Below, piece after piece: positions 15,669-28,724 of a stretch of DNA of 39,395 bases. The position numbers and the translations under genes were made by a program. The number at the start of each line of letters is the position of its first letter. The first letter of the stretch is position 1. Source of the stretch: an uncultured delta proteobacterium (lineage in GTDB: Bacteria; Myxococcota_A; Polyangia; Haliangiales; Haliangiaceae). The DNA lies in NCBI GenBank assembly GCA_900696455.1, contig CAADGB010000466.1, positions 1 through 39,395 of the forward strand, read 5' to 3'. A model generated the notes under the pieces. That model was given only the letters and a program-made list of their open reading frames with translations. It did no database searches and was not told the origin of the DNA.

Positions 15669-16523
15669 GTGAGGCCCAACCGTAAGAGAATCCACGGGTT
15701 GTGGCTCATGGCTGCCTTCCTGGCCGCGGGCGCCGCGGGCTGCTTCGCCTGCACGAGGCCCCAGGGCGACGCCAAGAAGAGCGAGACCCGGCTGGCGCTG
15801 GCCCGCGACTTCCTCCAGCGCAACGAGCTCGAGGCCGCCGAGACCGAGGCCGGCAAGGCCATCGCCTACCTCCCGACCAACGACGAGGCGTACAACGTGC
15901 GCGGCCTCGTCCACTTCCTGCGCGGCATGGGCTCGTTCCGGCTCGTCGAGATCGACGACTGCCTGACCGGCCTCGACGCCGAGGCGCTGCGCACCGACAT
16001 GGACGCGCACTTCGCGAAGGCCGAGGCCGACTTCCGTCGCGCGGTCGAGCTCGCCCCCGACTACGGCGAGGCCTGGTCGAACCGGGGCGTGGTCGCCAAC
16101 CTGCTCGGGGAGCACGACCGCGCCGCGGAGCACCTGATCCAGGCGCTCTCGCACCCGGCGCGCCTGGTGAACCCGGGGCTCTCCCGCGCCCATCTCGGGT
16201 GGGCGTACTTCCACCAGGCCGACCACGTCGCGGCGGCCAAGGAGCTGCGCCAGGCGCTCCAGTTCCAGCCCGGCATGTGCGTGGCAACTTATCGCCTGGG
16301 ACGGGTTTACTTTGCCCGGGAAGAGTGGGAAAAAGCGGCCGAGCAGTTTCAGGAAGTTAGCGACCAGGCGGAGTGCCAGTCGCAGGAGGCCGCGCTGTAC
16401 CTCATGAAGGCTCGTGTCGAACAAGGGCTGGTCGACGAAGCGCGCGCGGCCCGCGATGCGTGCCTGAAGCTCTCGCCGAGGAGCTGCGCCGCCGCCCAGT
16501 GCCGCGCCCAGCAGCTCCCCTGA
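15669..16523 (+). CDS. Tgl/PilF/PilW-like TPR lipoprotein (type IV pilus pilotin candidate)
   Basis: The 284-residue protein has a lipoprotein signal with AAGC at 22-25 (Cys25). It then has about five to six TPR repeats, including NDEAYNVRGLVHFL, PDYGEAWSNRGVVANLLGEHDRA and a pair rich in Trp/Phe near the end. Length, lipidation and TPR count match PilF/PilW/Tgl, the outer-membrane lipoproteins that help the PilQ secretin assemble. In Pseudomonas and relatives pilF is followed by rodZ, as here. The order therefore supports the call, though TPR lipoproteins are common. Codons 16281-16440 are unusually AT-rich at third positions compared with the rest of the gene. Several Cys near the C-terminus may form disulfides. 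Confidence 0.72.
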   Translation: MRPNRKRIHGLWLMAAFLAAGAAGCFACTRPQGDAKKSETRLALARDFLQRNELEAAETEAGKAIAYLPTNDEAYNVRGLVHFLRGMGSFRLVEIDDCLTGLDAEALRTDMDAHFAKAEADFRRAVELAPDYGEAWSNRGVVANLLGEHDRAAEHLIQALSHPARLVNPGLSRAHLGWAYFHQADHVAAAKELRQALQFQPGMCVATYRLGRVYFAREEWEKAAEQFQEVSDQAECQSQEAALYLMKARVEQGLVDEARAARDACLKLSPRSCAAAQCRAQQLP

Positions 16524-16590
16524 GCACCGCCCCCGAGACGACCAGCCGCCCCCGAGACGACGAGACGACGAGACGAGCCGAGCCGACGAG

Positions 16591-17844
16591 ATGGATCGCC
16601 GCAACCCGATCAACCCGCCCTCGACACCGCCCGTGGCCCCGGCGGTCGCTCCCCACGCTTCTCACGCGCTCGCCGTGCGCCGCCTCGGGGCGCCGCGCGC
16701 GGCCGGGATCCCGCGCGACAGCGGCGACGGCTCGCGGGCCGCGCTCGCCGCGTGGCTGACCGCGGGCCGCGTCGCGCGCGGGCTCACCCGCGAGCACGTC
16801 GCCCGCGTGACGCGCATCCAGCTCCGCACGATCGAGCGGCTCGAGGACGGTCGGTTCGACGAGCTGCCGGCCGACGTCTTCGTCCGCGGCTTCATCCGCA
16901 ACTACGCGCGCTGCGTCGGCCTGCCGGTCGACGAGGCGCTCACCCGGTACGCGAGCTGTGGCTTCGCGGCGGCGCCGGTGGCCTCGCCCCAGGCCCAGGC
17001 CCTGCTCGAGGCGATGGCGCCCCTGGCTCCGGGCGCGAGCACCAGCTCGTCGGTGGTCGTGGTGCCGGCCGCGCCGCGCGTGCTCACCACGGAACCCCCG
17101 GTCGCCGCCGCCCGCGCCGAGGGCGTGTCGGCGCGCGCCGAGGGCGCGTCGGCGGCGGGCTCGGGAGCGATGGCCGCCGCCGGCTCGGCGCCGGTCGCCC
17201 GCGCCGAGTCCGCGGCCGAGCCGGTCGCCGCGGCGGCCGCCGCGATGTCGGTCGGCAAGCCCCGCCGCGTCCGCGACTCGCGCGGCCGCTTCGTGCGCAA
17301 GAGCGAGATCTCGGCCCAGATCGAGGCGCTGTCGTCGCAGGCCGTCGCCGACGACGAGCTCGAGGTCGAGATCACCGTCGCCGACTTCGTGGCCGCCGCC
17401 GACGAGCTGCTCGCCGAGGCCCAGGCCGAGGTCACCGCCGTCGCCGCAGTGGACGCGGGCGCCGCCGCAGCGGCGAGCCTCGAGCGCAAGGTCAGCGCCG
17501 CCCAGCCGGTGGTCACCGCGCCGCCCCTCGGCGAGCCGGCCCGACCGGTCGTCACGGTGCGCGCCGCCGCGGCCGCGCCCACGCTCACGATCGATGACGA
17601 CGACCCCGACGCCGCGGACGCCGAGCGCGAGGCCCGCGCCGAGCGCGAGCGGGATGGCGGCTGGCGCAGCTTCCTGCCGCCGGCGCTGCTCGATCAGGAT
17701 CGCGGCCGGCAAGGGGGGCTGACCCTGGCGGTCATCATCCTCCTCATCGTCGCCACCCTCACGCTGTCGTACCTGATGCGCCGGCCGAGCTCGACCGGCG
17801 AGGGCGTGACCGCGCGCCCGGCCGCGCCGGCCCAGCTCGCCTGA
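16591..17844 (+). CDS. RodZ-like helix-turn-helix membrane protein
   Basis: The 417-residue protein has an N-terminal HTH_25 domain (about 48-122) with the RodZ-type signature RIQLRTIERLEDGRFDELP and DVFVRGFIRNYARCVGL. A long Ala/Ser/Val-rich linker of about 250 residues follows, with a basic patch RGRFVRKSE. One membrane helix (about 377-397) and only about 20 outer residues come last. RodZ links MreB to the elongation machinery and controls rod shape; its periplasmic beta domain is missing here. The HTH family and single helix support a cytoskeletal role, but a transcriptional or pilus-linked role cannot be excluded. It lies 67 nt downstream of the Tgl-like gene, across short GAGACGAC-type repeats. 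Confidence 0.78.
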   Translation: MDRRNPINPPSTPPVAPAVAPHASHALAVRRLGAPRAAGIPRDSGDGSRAALAAWLTAGRVARGLTREHVARVTRIQLRTIERLEDGRFDELPADVFVRGFIRNYARCVGLPVDEALTRYASCGFAAAPVASPQAQALLEAMAPLAPGASTSSSVVVVPAAPRVLTTEPPVAAARAEGVSARAEGASAAGSGAMAAAGSAPVARAESAAEPVAAAAAAMSVGKPRRVRDSRGRFVRKSEISAQIEALSSQAVADDELEVEITVADFVAAADELLAEAQAEVTAVAAVDAGAAAAASLERKVSAAQPVVTAPPLGEPARPVVTVRAAAAAPTLTIDDDDPDAADAEREARAERERDGGWRSFLPPALLDQDRGRQGGLTLAVIILLIVATLTLSYLMRRPSSTGEGVTARPAAPAQLA

Positions 17845-17985
17845 GCTCTTCACCGACCGCGGTCGGAGCTCGCGGGCAACGAACGGCGGGCAACGAACGG
17901 CGAGCCAAGCTCCGGTCGGCCTGAGCCGCCCGAGCGCCAGCGAGGGCGTGTCGAAGGCCGACGCGCCGCGGCCCCGCGCGCGACC
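17845..17985. repeat. Intergenic repeat cluster upstream of recO
   Basis: The gap holds a perfect 14-bp palindrome, CCGACCGCGGTCGG (17853-17866). It also has two exact 14-bp copies of GGGCAACGAACGGC (17874-17887 and 17888-17901). A 26-bp element at 17937-17962 recurs inverted at 20732-20757 with one mismatch. GAGCTCTTC at 17844-17852 is also in the 102-bp repeats near 13420. No gene is seen here. Confidence 0.75.
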
Positions 17986-17994
17986 TGCTAGGCT
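17986..17994 (+). promoter_or_regulatory. Extended -10 box next to recO, leaderless
   Basis: TGC-TAGGCT ends 6 nt before the GTG at 18001. The -35 region has no TTGACA-like hexamer, so the extended TGn motif would have to compensate. Confidence 0.55.
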
Positions 17995-18000
17995 CGGGAC

Positions 18001-18780
18001 GTGGTCGCTCGCGTCGACACCGATGGCGTGGTCCTGCGCACCACCGCGGTCGGCGAGTCCGATCTGGTGGTCGCGCTGTTCACGCGCGAGCTGGGCCGGG
18101 TCTCGGCCATCGCCCGCGGCGCCCGCAGCTCGCGCCGCCGCTTCGCCGGCGGCCTCGGGTTGCTCGTACACAGCGAGCTGGCGCTGGCGCGGCGCGCCCG
18201 CGGCGCCGAGCTGTGGAGCCTCGAGGGGGCCACCGCCATCGTCGATCACGGCGGGCTGGCCGCCGATCCGGTGGTGCTCGGGCACGCCAGCTACGCGCTC
18301 GAGCTGGTGCGCGAGCTGGCGCCGCCCGAGGCCCCGGATCCGGTCGTGCTCGGCCTGGTGCTCGAGCTGTGGGCGGCGCTGGCGGCCGGCCCCTCGCCGT
18401 CGCTCCTGCGCGCCTTCGAGCTGGCGCTGTGCGACGAGCTGGGCTCGGCCGTCGCCCTCGACCGCTGCGCCGCGTGCAGCCGCGGCGACGACCTCGATCG
18501 GGGGGCGGTGTTCGATCCGGTCCGCGGCGGGGCGGTGTGCGGGGCGTGCGCGCCCGGCAGCCGCGGCCTGGGCGTGCGACCGCTGTCGCCCGAGGTCCGC
18601 CGCTACCTGGCCGCCGCCGCCACCACCCCGCTCGCCGAGGCCGCCGCCCTGGTCGTGGCCGACGACGAGCGCGCGGCGGCCCGCGACCTCATGCTCGGCT
18701 TCGTCGGGCACCTCGTCGGCAAGCCCCTGCGCTCGGTGGCCTTCGTCGCCCAGGTCCACGCCGGGCTGCGCCCGACGTGA
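18001..18780 (+). CDS. recO: DNA repair protein RecO
   Basis: The 259-residue protein matches RecO. An N-terminal OB fold opens with DGVVLRTTAVGESDLVVALFTRELGRVSAIARGAR (about 7-42, quoted by position with key residues DGVVLR and GESD). A helical C-terminal domain follows, with a zinc site formed by CAAC (156-159) and CGAC (about 180-183). RecO loads RecA onto SSB-coated DNA with RecR in the RecFOR pathway and anneals complementary strands. Many RecO proteins keep this four-Cys site. The GTG start follows directly after an extended -10 box. No other repair gene is adjacent, although mutS lies 14 kb downstream. Confidence 0.92.
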   Translation: MVARVDTDGVVLRTTAVGESDLVVALFTRELGRVSAIARGARSSRRRFAGGLGLLVHSELALARRARGAELWSLEGATAIVDHGGLAADPVVLGHASYALELVRELAPPEAPDPVVLGLVLELWAALAAGPSPSLLRAFELALCDELGSAVALDRCAACSRGDDLDRGAVFDPVRGGAVCGACAPGSRGLGVRPLSPEVRRYLAAAATTPLAEAAALVVADDERAAARDLMLGFVGHLVGKPLRSVAFVAQVHAGLRPT

Positions 18781-18799
18781 GGCGGCCGCGTCCGGGCCG

Positions 18800-18808
18800 T
18801 AGTAGACT
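18800..18808 (+). promoter_or_regulatory. -10 box next to the first PEGA-protein gene, leaderless
   Basis: TAG-TAGACT (TAGACT 18803-18808) ends 7 nt before the ATG at 18816. No clear -35 is seen. Confidence 0.5.
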
Positions 18809-18815
18809 CGGGCGC

Positions 18816-19940
18816 ATGGGAGCTCGTCGCGCCTGGTTCCTGGCCGCGCTGCTGGTGGTGTCCGTCGCGCCCGCCGCGATCGCACAACCCGAGGACGAGG
18901 TCGAGGTCGAGATGGACCCCGAGGACGGCGGGCCGGCGCCCGACGCGTCGCCGGCCGAGCCCGATCCCGCCACCAAGGCCGCCGCCAAGAAGCTCCTCGA
19001 CGGCGGCGACGGGTTCCTCAAGAAGGGCGACTACCACAAGAAGCGCAAGCGCCTGCCGCAGGCGCAGGCCGAGTTCGAGCGGGCGCTCGCCGCCTACCAG
19101 AAGGCGTACGAGATGGTGCCCAACCCCAAGATCCTGTTCCCCATCGCCAGCGCCGAGGAGCGGCTGGAGCGGTGGGTCGACGCCGCCACCCACTACAGCC
19201 GCTTCCTGTCCCAGGCCGCCGACGTCGACGCCAAGCTGCGCGCCGAGGCCGAGCGTCGCCTGGAGGAGGTCAAGCTCCACATCGGCGTGCTGTCCCTGGC
19301 GGTCAGCCCCGACGGCGCCCAGATCACGCTGGGCGACCGGGTGGTGGGCACCGCGCCGCTCGCCGACCCGCTGTTCCTGGCGCCCGGCGACTACACGCTG
19401 TCGATCACCGCCGACGGCCACAAGCCGCTGGAGCAGGCGGTCTCGATCGAGGCCGGCAGCGAGTCCGAGCGCGCCTTCGAGCTGGAGTCGGCCGCGGTCA
19501 TCATCGAGGCGCCGCGTCCGCCGCCGCCGCCGCCGCCGGTGGAGCCGGTGCCGGCGGGGCCGAGCAAGCTGGCGCTCTACGCCACCGGCGGGCTCACCCT
19601 CGCGTTCCTCGCCGGCGCCACCACCACCGGCATCCTGGCCGTGGGCAAGCACGGGACCTTCAAGGACGACGGCGTCGGCGACGGCGCCCGCGAGGACGCG
19701 CGGCAGAGCGGCAAGAACCTGGCGCTGCTCACCGACGGCCTGGTGCTCGGCACGATCGTCGCCGGCGGCGTGGCCACCTACTACTACCTGAAGGTCTACC
19801 GGCCGCGGCAGGCCGAGTATCGCCGGAAGCTGAAGGATCGCGAGTCGCGCTTCGACGAGTACGCGCGCGGGCCCAAGGTGCTGGTCACCCCGTGGGTCCA
19901 AGGGGGAGCCGGCGGGCTCGTGCTGACCGCCCCGCTGTGA
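18816..19940 (+). CDS. Exported TPR and PEGA-domain protein
   Basis: The 374-residue protein has a cleavable signal peptide (AIA-Q near 24) and an acidic linker. A helical TPR-like region follows (about 50-150, including YQKAYEMVPNPKILFPIASAEERL). A PEGA domain (about 158-230) contains VSPDGAQITLGDRVVGTAPL and LAPGDYTLSITADGHKP. After a Pro-rich stretch come two hydrophobic segments (about 250-270 and 305-325) and a basic C-terminal tail. Proteins of this type are abundant in myxobacteria and are thought to bind surface polymers or carry signals at the envelope; no specific function is known. The stop codon abuts the Shine-Dalgarno of the next gene. Confidence 0.85.
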   Translation: MGARRAWFLAALLVVSVAPAAIAQPEDEVEVEMDPEDGGPAPDASPAEPDPATKAAAKKLLDGGDGFLKKGDYHKKRKRLPQAQAEFERALAAYQKAYEMVPNPKILFPIASAEERLERWVDAATHYSRFLSQAADVDAKLRAEAERRLEEVKLHIGVLSLAVSPDGAQITLGDRVVGTAPLADPLFLAPGDYTLSITADGHKPLEQAVSIEAGSESERAFELESAAVIIEAPRPPPPPPPVEPVPAGPSKLALYATGGLTLAFLAGATTTGILAVGKHGTFKDDGVGDGAREDARQSGKNLALLTDGLVLGTIVAGGVATYYYLKVYRPRQAEYRRKLKDRESRFDEYARGPKVLVTPWVQGGAGGLVLTAPL

Positions 19941-19951
19941 AGGAGTCACCC

Positions 19952-20722
19952 ATGGCCCAGCCGCCCATGTACCCCGCCGGTCCCGGCTATGCGCCCGGTC
20001 CGGGTCGCCTCGCCCTGCCGCCCGAGCGCTCGCCGGGCGTCCCCAAGATCGTCCCGATCGTGGTGTCGATCGGCTGCGCCATCGGCACCTTCTCGGGGCT
20101 GTTCTTCGGGCTCGGCACCGGCGCCGACGACGCCATCGCCGAGGAGGCCAAGCTCGACGGCGTGGGCTCGGCGGGGACCGCCGGCGGCAAGGAGCCCGGC
20201 GCCGGGACGGCGTCGGGCAGCGCGCCGGACACCGGCTCCGGCTCGGCGTCGGGGGCCGGCTCGGCGAGCGGCGCCGACACCGCGGGCGCGGGCTCGGCCG
20301 CGGGCAGCGGCGGTGACACGACCGCGGGCGCGGGCTCGGCGTCGGGATCGGGCGGCGCCGACACCGCGGCAGGCGCGGGCGCGGCCAGCGGTTCGGCCGC
20401 GGGCGCCGGCGCCGGCTCGGCCAAGCCGGCGGTGGTGACCGCGCGCGTGCTGTTCGCCGTCACCCCCGCCGACGCCAAGATCACCGTCGACGGCAAGGCC
20501 GTCACCGGGGGCGAGACCACGGTGACCCTGGCCGACGGCAAGAAGGCCAGCATCCGCATCGTCGCCAAGGCCAGCGGCTACAAGACCTACGACGAGAAGG
20601 TCGACATCGTCGCCGACTCCGAGGTGCCCATCGTCCTCGAGAAGCGGCGGTCGGGCGGCGGCGGCGGCACCCGCCCTGGCGGCGGCACCACCACGGGCCC
20701 CGGCGACAAGATCGATCTCTAG
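19952..20722 (+). CDS. Small membrane protein with Gly/Ala/Ser-rich linker and PEGA domain
   Basis: The 256-residue protein starts with a Pro/Gly/Tyr-rich cytosolic segment and one membrane helix (about 32-54). It has no cleavage site. About 90 residues of low-complexity Ser/Gly/Ala/Thr sequence follow, with repeats of the GAGSASG type. The C-terminal PEGA domain (about 165-232) has DAKITVDGKAV and KASGYKTYDE. It ends in a Gly/Thr-rich tail. It looks like a surface-exposed beta domain held on a flexible stalk. AGGAG immediately follows the upstream stop, so it is co-expressed with the other PEGA protein and they may interact. Confidence 0.82.
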   Translation: MAQPPMYPAGPGYAPGPGRLALPPERSPGVPKIVPIVVSIGCAIGTFSGLFFGLGTGADDAIAEEAKLDGVGSAGTAGGKEPGAGTASGSAPDTGSGSASGAGSASGADTAGAGSAAGSGGDTTAGAGSASGSGGADTAAGAGAASGSAAGAGAGSAKPAVVTARVLFAVTPADAKITVDGKAVTGGETTVTLADGKKASIRIVAKASGYKTYDEKVDIVADSEVPIVLEKRRSGGGGGTRPGGGTTTGPGDKIDL

Positions 20723-20731
20723 GCCCGGCTC

Positions 20732-20757
20732 GTCGGCCTTCGACGCGCCCTCGCTGG
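20732..20757 (-). repeat. 26-bp interspersed repeat, inverted copy of 17937-17962
   Basis: The minus-strand sequence matches 17937-17962 with one mismatch. Similarity extends about 6 nt further on the CCGAGC side with a one-base gap. Both copies are intergenic. Confidence 0.75.
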
Positions 20758-20780
20758 GGGCTCGGACTCGGGCTCGGTCC

Positions 20781-20820
20781 GCGTCAGTCGGCGTCAGTCG
20801 GCGTCAGTCGGTGTCAGTCC
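20781..20820. repeat. 10-bp tandem repeat spanning a stop codon
   Basis: Four tandem decamers GCGTCAGTCG (the last has two changes) overlap the end of the minus-strand lipoprotein gene. Its TGA stop is the TCA at 20814-20816 inside the fourth unit. Because 10 is not a multiple of 3, the copies place TGA stops in all three minus-strand frames. Confidence 0.85.
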
Positions 20821-21335
20821 GCGGCGGGGCGCGCCGCCGTCACCGTGAGGGTCAGCGTGTAGCTCGCCTGCACGGCGGCGTTGAAGCCGAGCACCTGCAG
20901 GAGGTAGTCGCCGGCGGGCAGGGGGGCGGTGCACAGCACGCCGCCCGGGCACATGACCATCTCGAAGTCGTTCGAGGTCCGCGACTCGGCGATCGTGGTC
21001 GCGCCGTCGACGCTGAGCAGGCGGAGGTCGATGTCGCCGGCGCCGTTGCGGTTCATGAACTCGATGCGCGCCGTCACCGTCTGCGCGCCGTCGACCGAGA
21101 ACCGGAAGTAGTCGGTCTCGCCGCCGCCGCAGATCGCGGCCGCGTAGGTGCCGGGGCTGATGGCCTCGGCGTCGGCCGGCGTGTCGTTGGGCTCGAAGGC
21201 CATGCACGCCGTGTCGTCGACCGGCGCGTCGGCGGGGCCGGCGTCGGGAGGCTTGTCGAAGTCGAGGATGAGCGAGCAGGCGCCGCAAGCCAGTGCGAGC
21301 GCGGCCCCCAGCGACGCGACCCGGCGCCGTGACAT
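20814..21335 (-). CDS. PPC-domain lipoprotein
   Basis: The 173-residue protein has a basic, hydrophobic signal ending ALACGAC. Cys17 or Cys20 would be lipidated. An Asp/Pro linker leads to a bacterial pre-peptidase C-terminal (PPC) domain (about 48-165). Its typical opening is [16 protein letters not shown], with ETDYFRFSV and [13 protein letters not shown] later. PPC domains are beta sandwiches usually attached to secreted proteases. Here the domain stands alone on a lipid anchor, so it may bind a surface ligand. It is divergent from glyQ and has its own leaderless promoter. Confidence 0.85.
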   Translation of the reverse strand: MSRRRVASLGAALALACGACSLILDFDKPPDAGPADAPVDDTACMAFEPNDTPADAEAISPGTYAAAICGGGETDYFRFSVDGAQTVTARIEFMNRNGAGDIDLRLLSVDGATTIAESRTSNDFEMVMCPGGVLCTAPLPAGDYLLQVLGFNAAVQASYTLTLTVTAARPAAD

Positions 21336-21341
21336 GAGCCG

Positions 21342-21371
21342 ACCTTAGCCGCGGACGTGCAAGATCGTCAA
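21342..21371 (-). promoter_or_regulatory. Sigma-70-type promoter of the PPC lipoprotein gene, leaderless
   Basis: On the minus strand TTGACG (21371-21366), an 18-nt spacer and TAAGGT (21347-21342) end 6 nt before the ATG. No ribosome binding site can fit. Confidence 0.65.
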
Positions 21372-21393
21372 GAGATCGCAAGGGGTTACGTGC

Positions 21394-21423
21394 TTGACCG
21401 GGGCGAATCGCGCTTGCTACGGT
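21394..21423 (+). promoter_or_regulatory. Sigma-70-type promoter of the glyQ operon
   Basis: TTGACC (21394-21399), an 18-nt spacer and an extended -10 TGC-TACGGT (TACGGT 21418-21423) predict a start near 21430. The leader is short, with GGAG (21435-21438) about 5 nt before the ATG at 21444. No T-box or other leader RNA can fit. Confidence 0.65.
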
Positions 21424-21443
21424 CCCGCGCCTCCGGAGCCTCC

Positions 21444-22462
<1,019 letters not shown>

Positions 22463-22466
<4 letters not shown>

Positions 22467-24624
22467 TCGGCCGCGACCTGGTGTTCGAGATCGGCTGCGA
22501 GGAGATCCCGGCCCGCATGCTGGCGCGGGCCCTGGCCGAGCTGCCGGGCCTGGCCCGGGCCCGCCTCGACGAGGCTCGCCTCGCCGTGCGCGAGCTCGAG
22601 GCCGTGGGCACGCCGCGCCGCCTGACCCTGGTGGTGCGCGGGCTGCCCGAGCGCCAGCCCGACCTGCGCGAGCGCGTGGTGGGCCCGCCGGTGGGCGCCG
22701 CCTTCGGCAAGGACGGCGCGCCCACCCGCGCCGCCATCGGCTTCGCCCAGAAGAACGGCGTCGCGCCCGAGGCCCTCGAGCGGGCCGAGGTCGCGGGCAA
22801 GAAGGGCCTCTACGTCGTGGCCACCCGCCACGTGCCCGGGCGGCCGACCTTCGAGGTCCTGCCCGAGCTCCTGGCCGGCCTCATCCCCGCCATCCCGTGG
22901 CCCAAGTCGATGCGCTGGGGCTGGAGCGAGCTCGGCTTCGTCCGCCCGCTGCACTGGCTGGTGGCGCTGTGGGGCGACGAGGTGGTGCCGGTGCGCTGGG
23001 CCGGCCTGGTCGCCGGGCGGCACAGCCGCGGCCATCGCTTCCTGGCCGCGGGCGCGGTCGAGCTGCCGTCGGCCGAGTCCTACCTCGAGCGCCTGCGCGC
23101 CGCCTTCGTCGTGGCGTCGCCCGACGAGCGCCGCCGCCTGTGCGCCGCCGAGCTGGCCCGGCTCGAGGCCGAGACCGGCGCCACCGCCATCCCCGATCCG
23201 GCGCTCCTCGACGAGGTCACCAACCTCTGCGAGTACCCGGTCGGCGTCGCCGGTGCCTTCGATCCGGCCTTCCTCGAGGTGCCGGAGGAGGTGCTGGTGA
23301 CGACGATGCGCAACCACCAGCGCTACTTCGCGATGCGCGCCGCCGCCGGCGCGCTGGCGCCGCGCTTCGTCACGATCGCCGCCACCGTCACCCGCGACGC
23401 CGCCGTGGTCCGCGCCGGCAACGAGCGGGTGCTGGCCGCCCGCCTCGCCGACGCCCGCTTCTTCTTCGCCGAGGATCGCAAGAAGGACCTCGACGCGCTG
23501 CGGGCGCGGCTCGACGACGTCGTCTTCCAGGCCAAGCTCGGCGCGGCGCGCTCGACCGGCGACAAGGTGCGCCGCATCGAGGGCATCGTCGCCGCCCTCG
23601 CCGAGCGGGTGACGTTCGACGCCCGGGTCGCCGGCCGCGCCGCCGCCCTGTGCAAGAGCGACCTGCTCACCGGCGTCGTCGGCGAGCTGCCCGAGCTGCA
23701 GGGCGTCATGGGCGGCCACTACGTCCGCCACGCCCTGGCCACCGATCCGGCGTGGGCCGGCGACGCCGCCCGGGTCGGCCAGGCGGTGAGCGAGCACTAC
23801 ATGCCGCGCGGCGCCGGCCAGCCGTTGCCGGCGTCGGTCGAGGGCGCGGTGGTCGGCATCGCCGATCGCATCGACACCCTGGTCGGCTGCTTCGGCACCG
23901 GCCTCGAGCCCACCGGCTCGGCCGATCCCTACGGCCTGCGCCGCGCCGCCAACGCCATCCTCGCCATCTGCCTCGACCTCGGTCGGGGCGGCGCCCGCGA
24001 GGCGGTGGGGCAGGGCGCGGGCTGGCCGATCTCCCTCGACTACCTGATCGAGGTCGCGGCCCAGCAGTTCGCGGGCAAGGTCGAGATCACCGACACCGAC
24101 TGCGGCGAGCTGCACGAGTTCTTCCGCGGTCGCCTGCGCACGCTGCTCGTCGACGAGGGCCTGGCCGCGCTCGACGTCGACGCCGCCCTCGGCGCCGGGT
24201 TCGACGACGTCTGCGACGCCCGCCTGCGCGCCCGCGCCCTGGCGGTGGTGCCGGCGGCGGCGCGCGAGGTCTTCAAGCGCATCGCCAACATCCTCGACGA
24301 CGCCGGCGGCAAGGGGGTGGCCATCTCGGGCGAGGTCCGGCCGGCGCTGTTCGAGGCCGACGGCAACGCCGAGCACCGGCTGTGGGACGCCTTCACCGCC
24401 GCCCACGATCGCCTCGAGGCGGCGCGCGCCCGCCAGGCCTACCGCGACATGTTCGCGATCCTGGTCGAGCTGCAGCCGACGGTGGCCGCGTTCTTCGACA
24501 AGGGAGGCGTCATGGTCATGGATCCGCGGCCCGACGTCCGCGACAACCGCCTGTCCCTCCTGCAGCGCATCCTCGCGCCGTTCGCCGCCATCGCCGACTT
24601 CCGGGTCGCCGCCGGGGCCGCGTC

Positions 24625-24628
<4 letters not shown>
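22463..24628 (+). CDS. glyS: Glycine--tRNA ligase beta subunit
   Basis: The 721-residue protein has the expected start [15 protein letters not shown] (about 5-19), the GPPVGAAF and KSMRWG motifs, and the block [16 protein letters not shown] (about 252-267). [11 protein letters not shown] and [16 protein letters not shown] (about 470-505) follow, and a helical C-terminal domain that recognises the anticodon. Length fits the family (about 690-720). It overlaps glyQ by 4 nt and ppdK by 4 nt (GTGA), so all three are one translational unit. Confidence 0.97.
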
Positions 24629-27303
<2,675 letters not shown>

Positions 27304-27329
27304 GGCGCCTCCCCCTGCAGCAGGCAACC

Positions 27330-27347
27330 CCGGGCGCCGCCGCCCGG
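27330..27347. other. Hairpin between ppdK and the propeller lipoprotein gene
   Basis: A 7-bp stem (CCGGGCG 27330-27336 with CGCCCGG 27341-27347) and a 4-nt loop lie 26 nt after ppdK. No T-run follows, so it is more likely an mRNA processing or stability element than a terminator. Confidence 0.35.
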
Positions 27348-27362
27348 TCCAAGGATCTCGCC

Positions 27363-28720
<1,358 letters not shown>

Positions 28721-28724
<4 letters not shown>

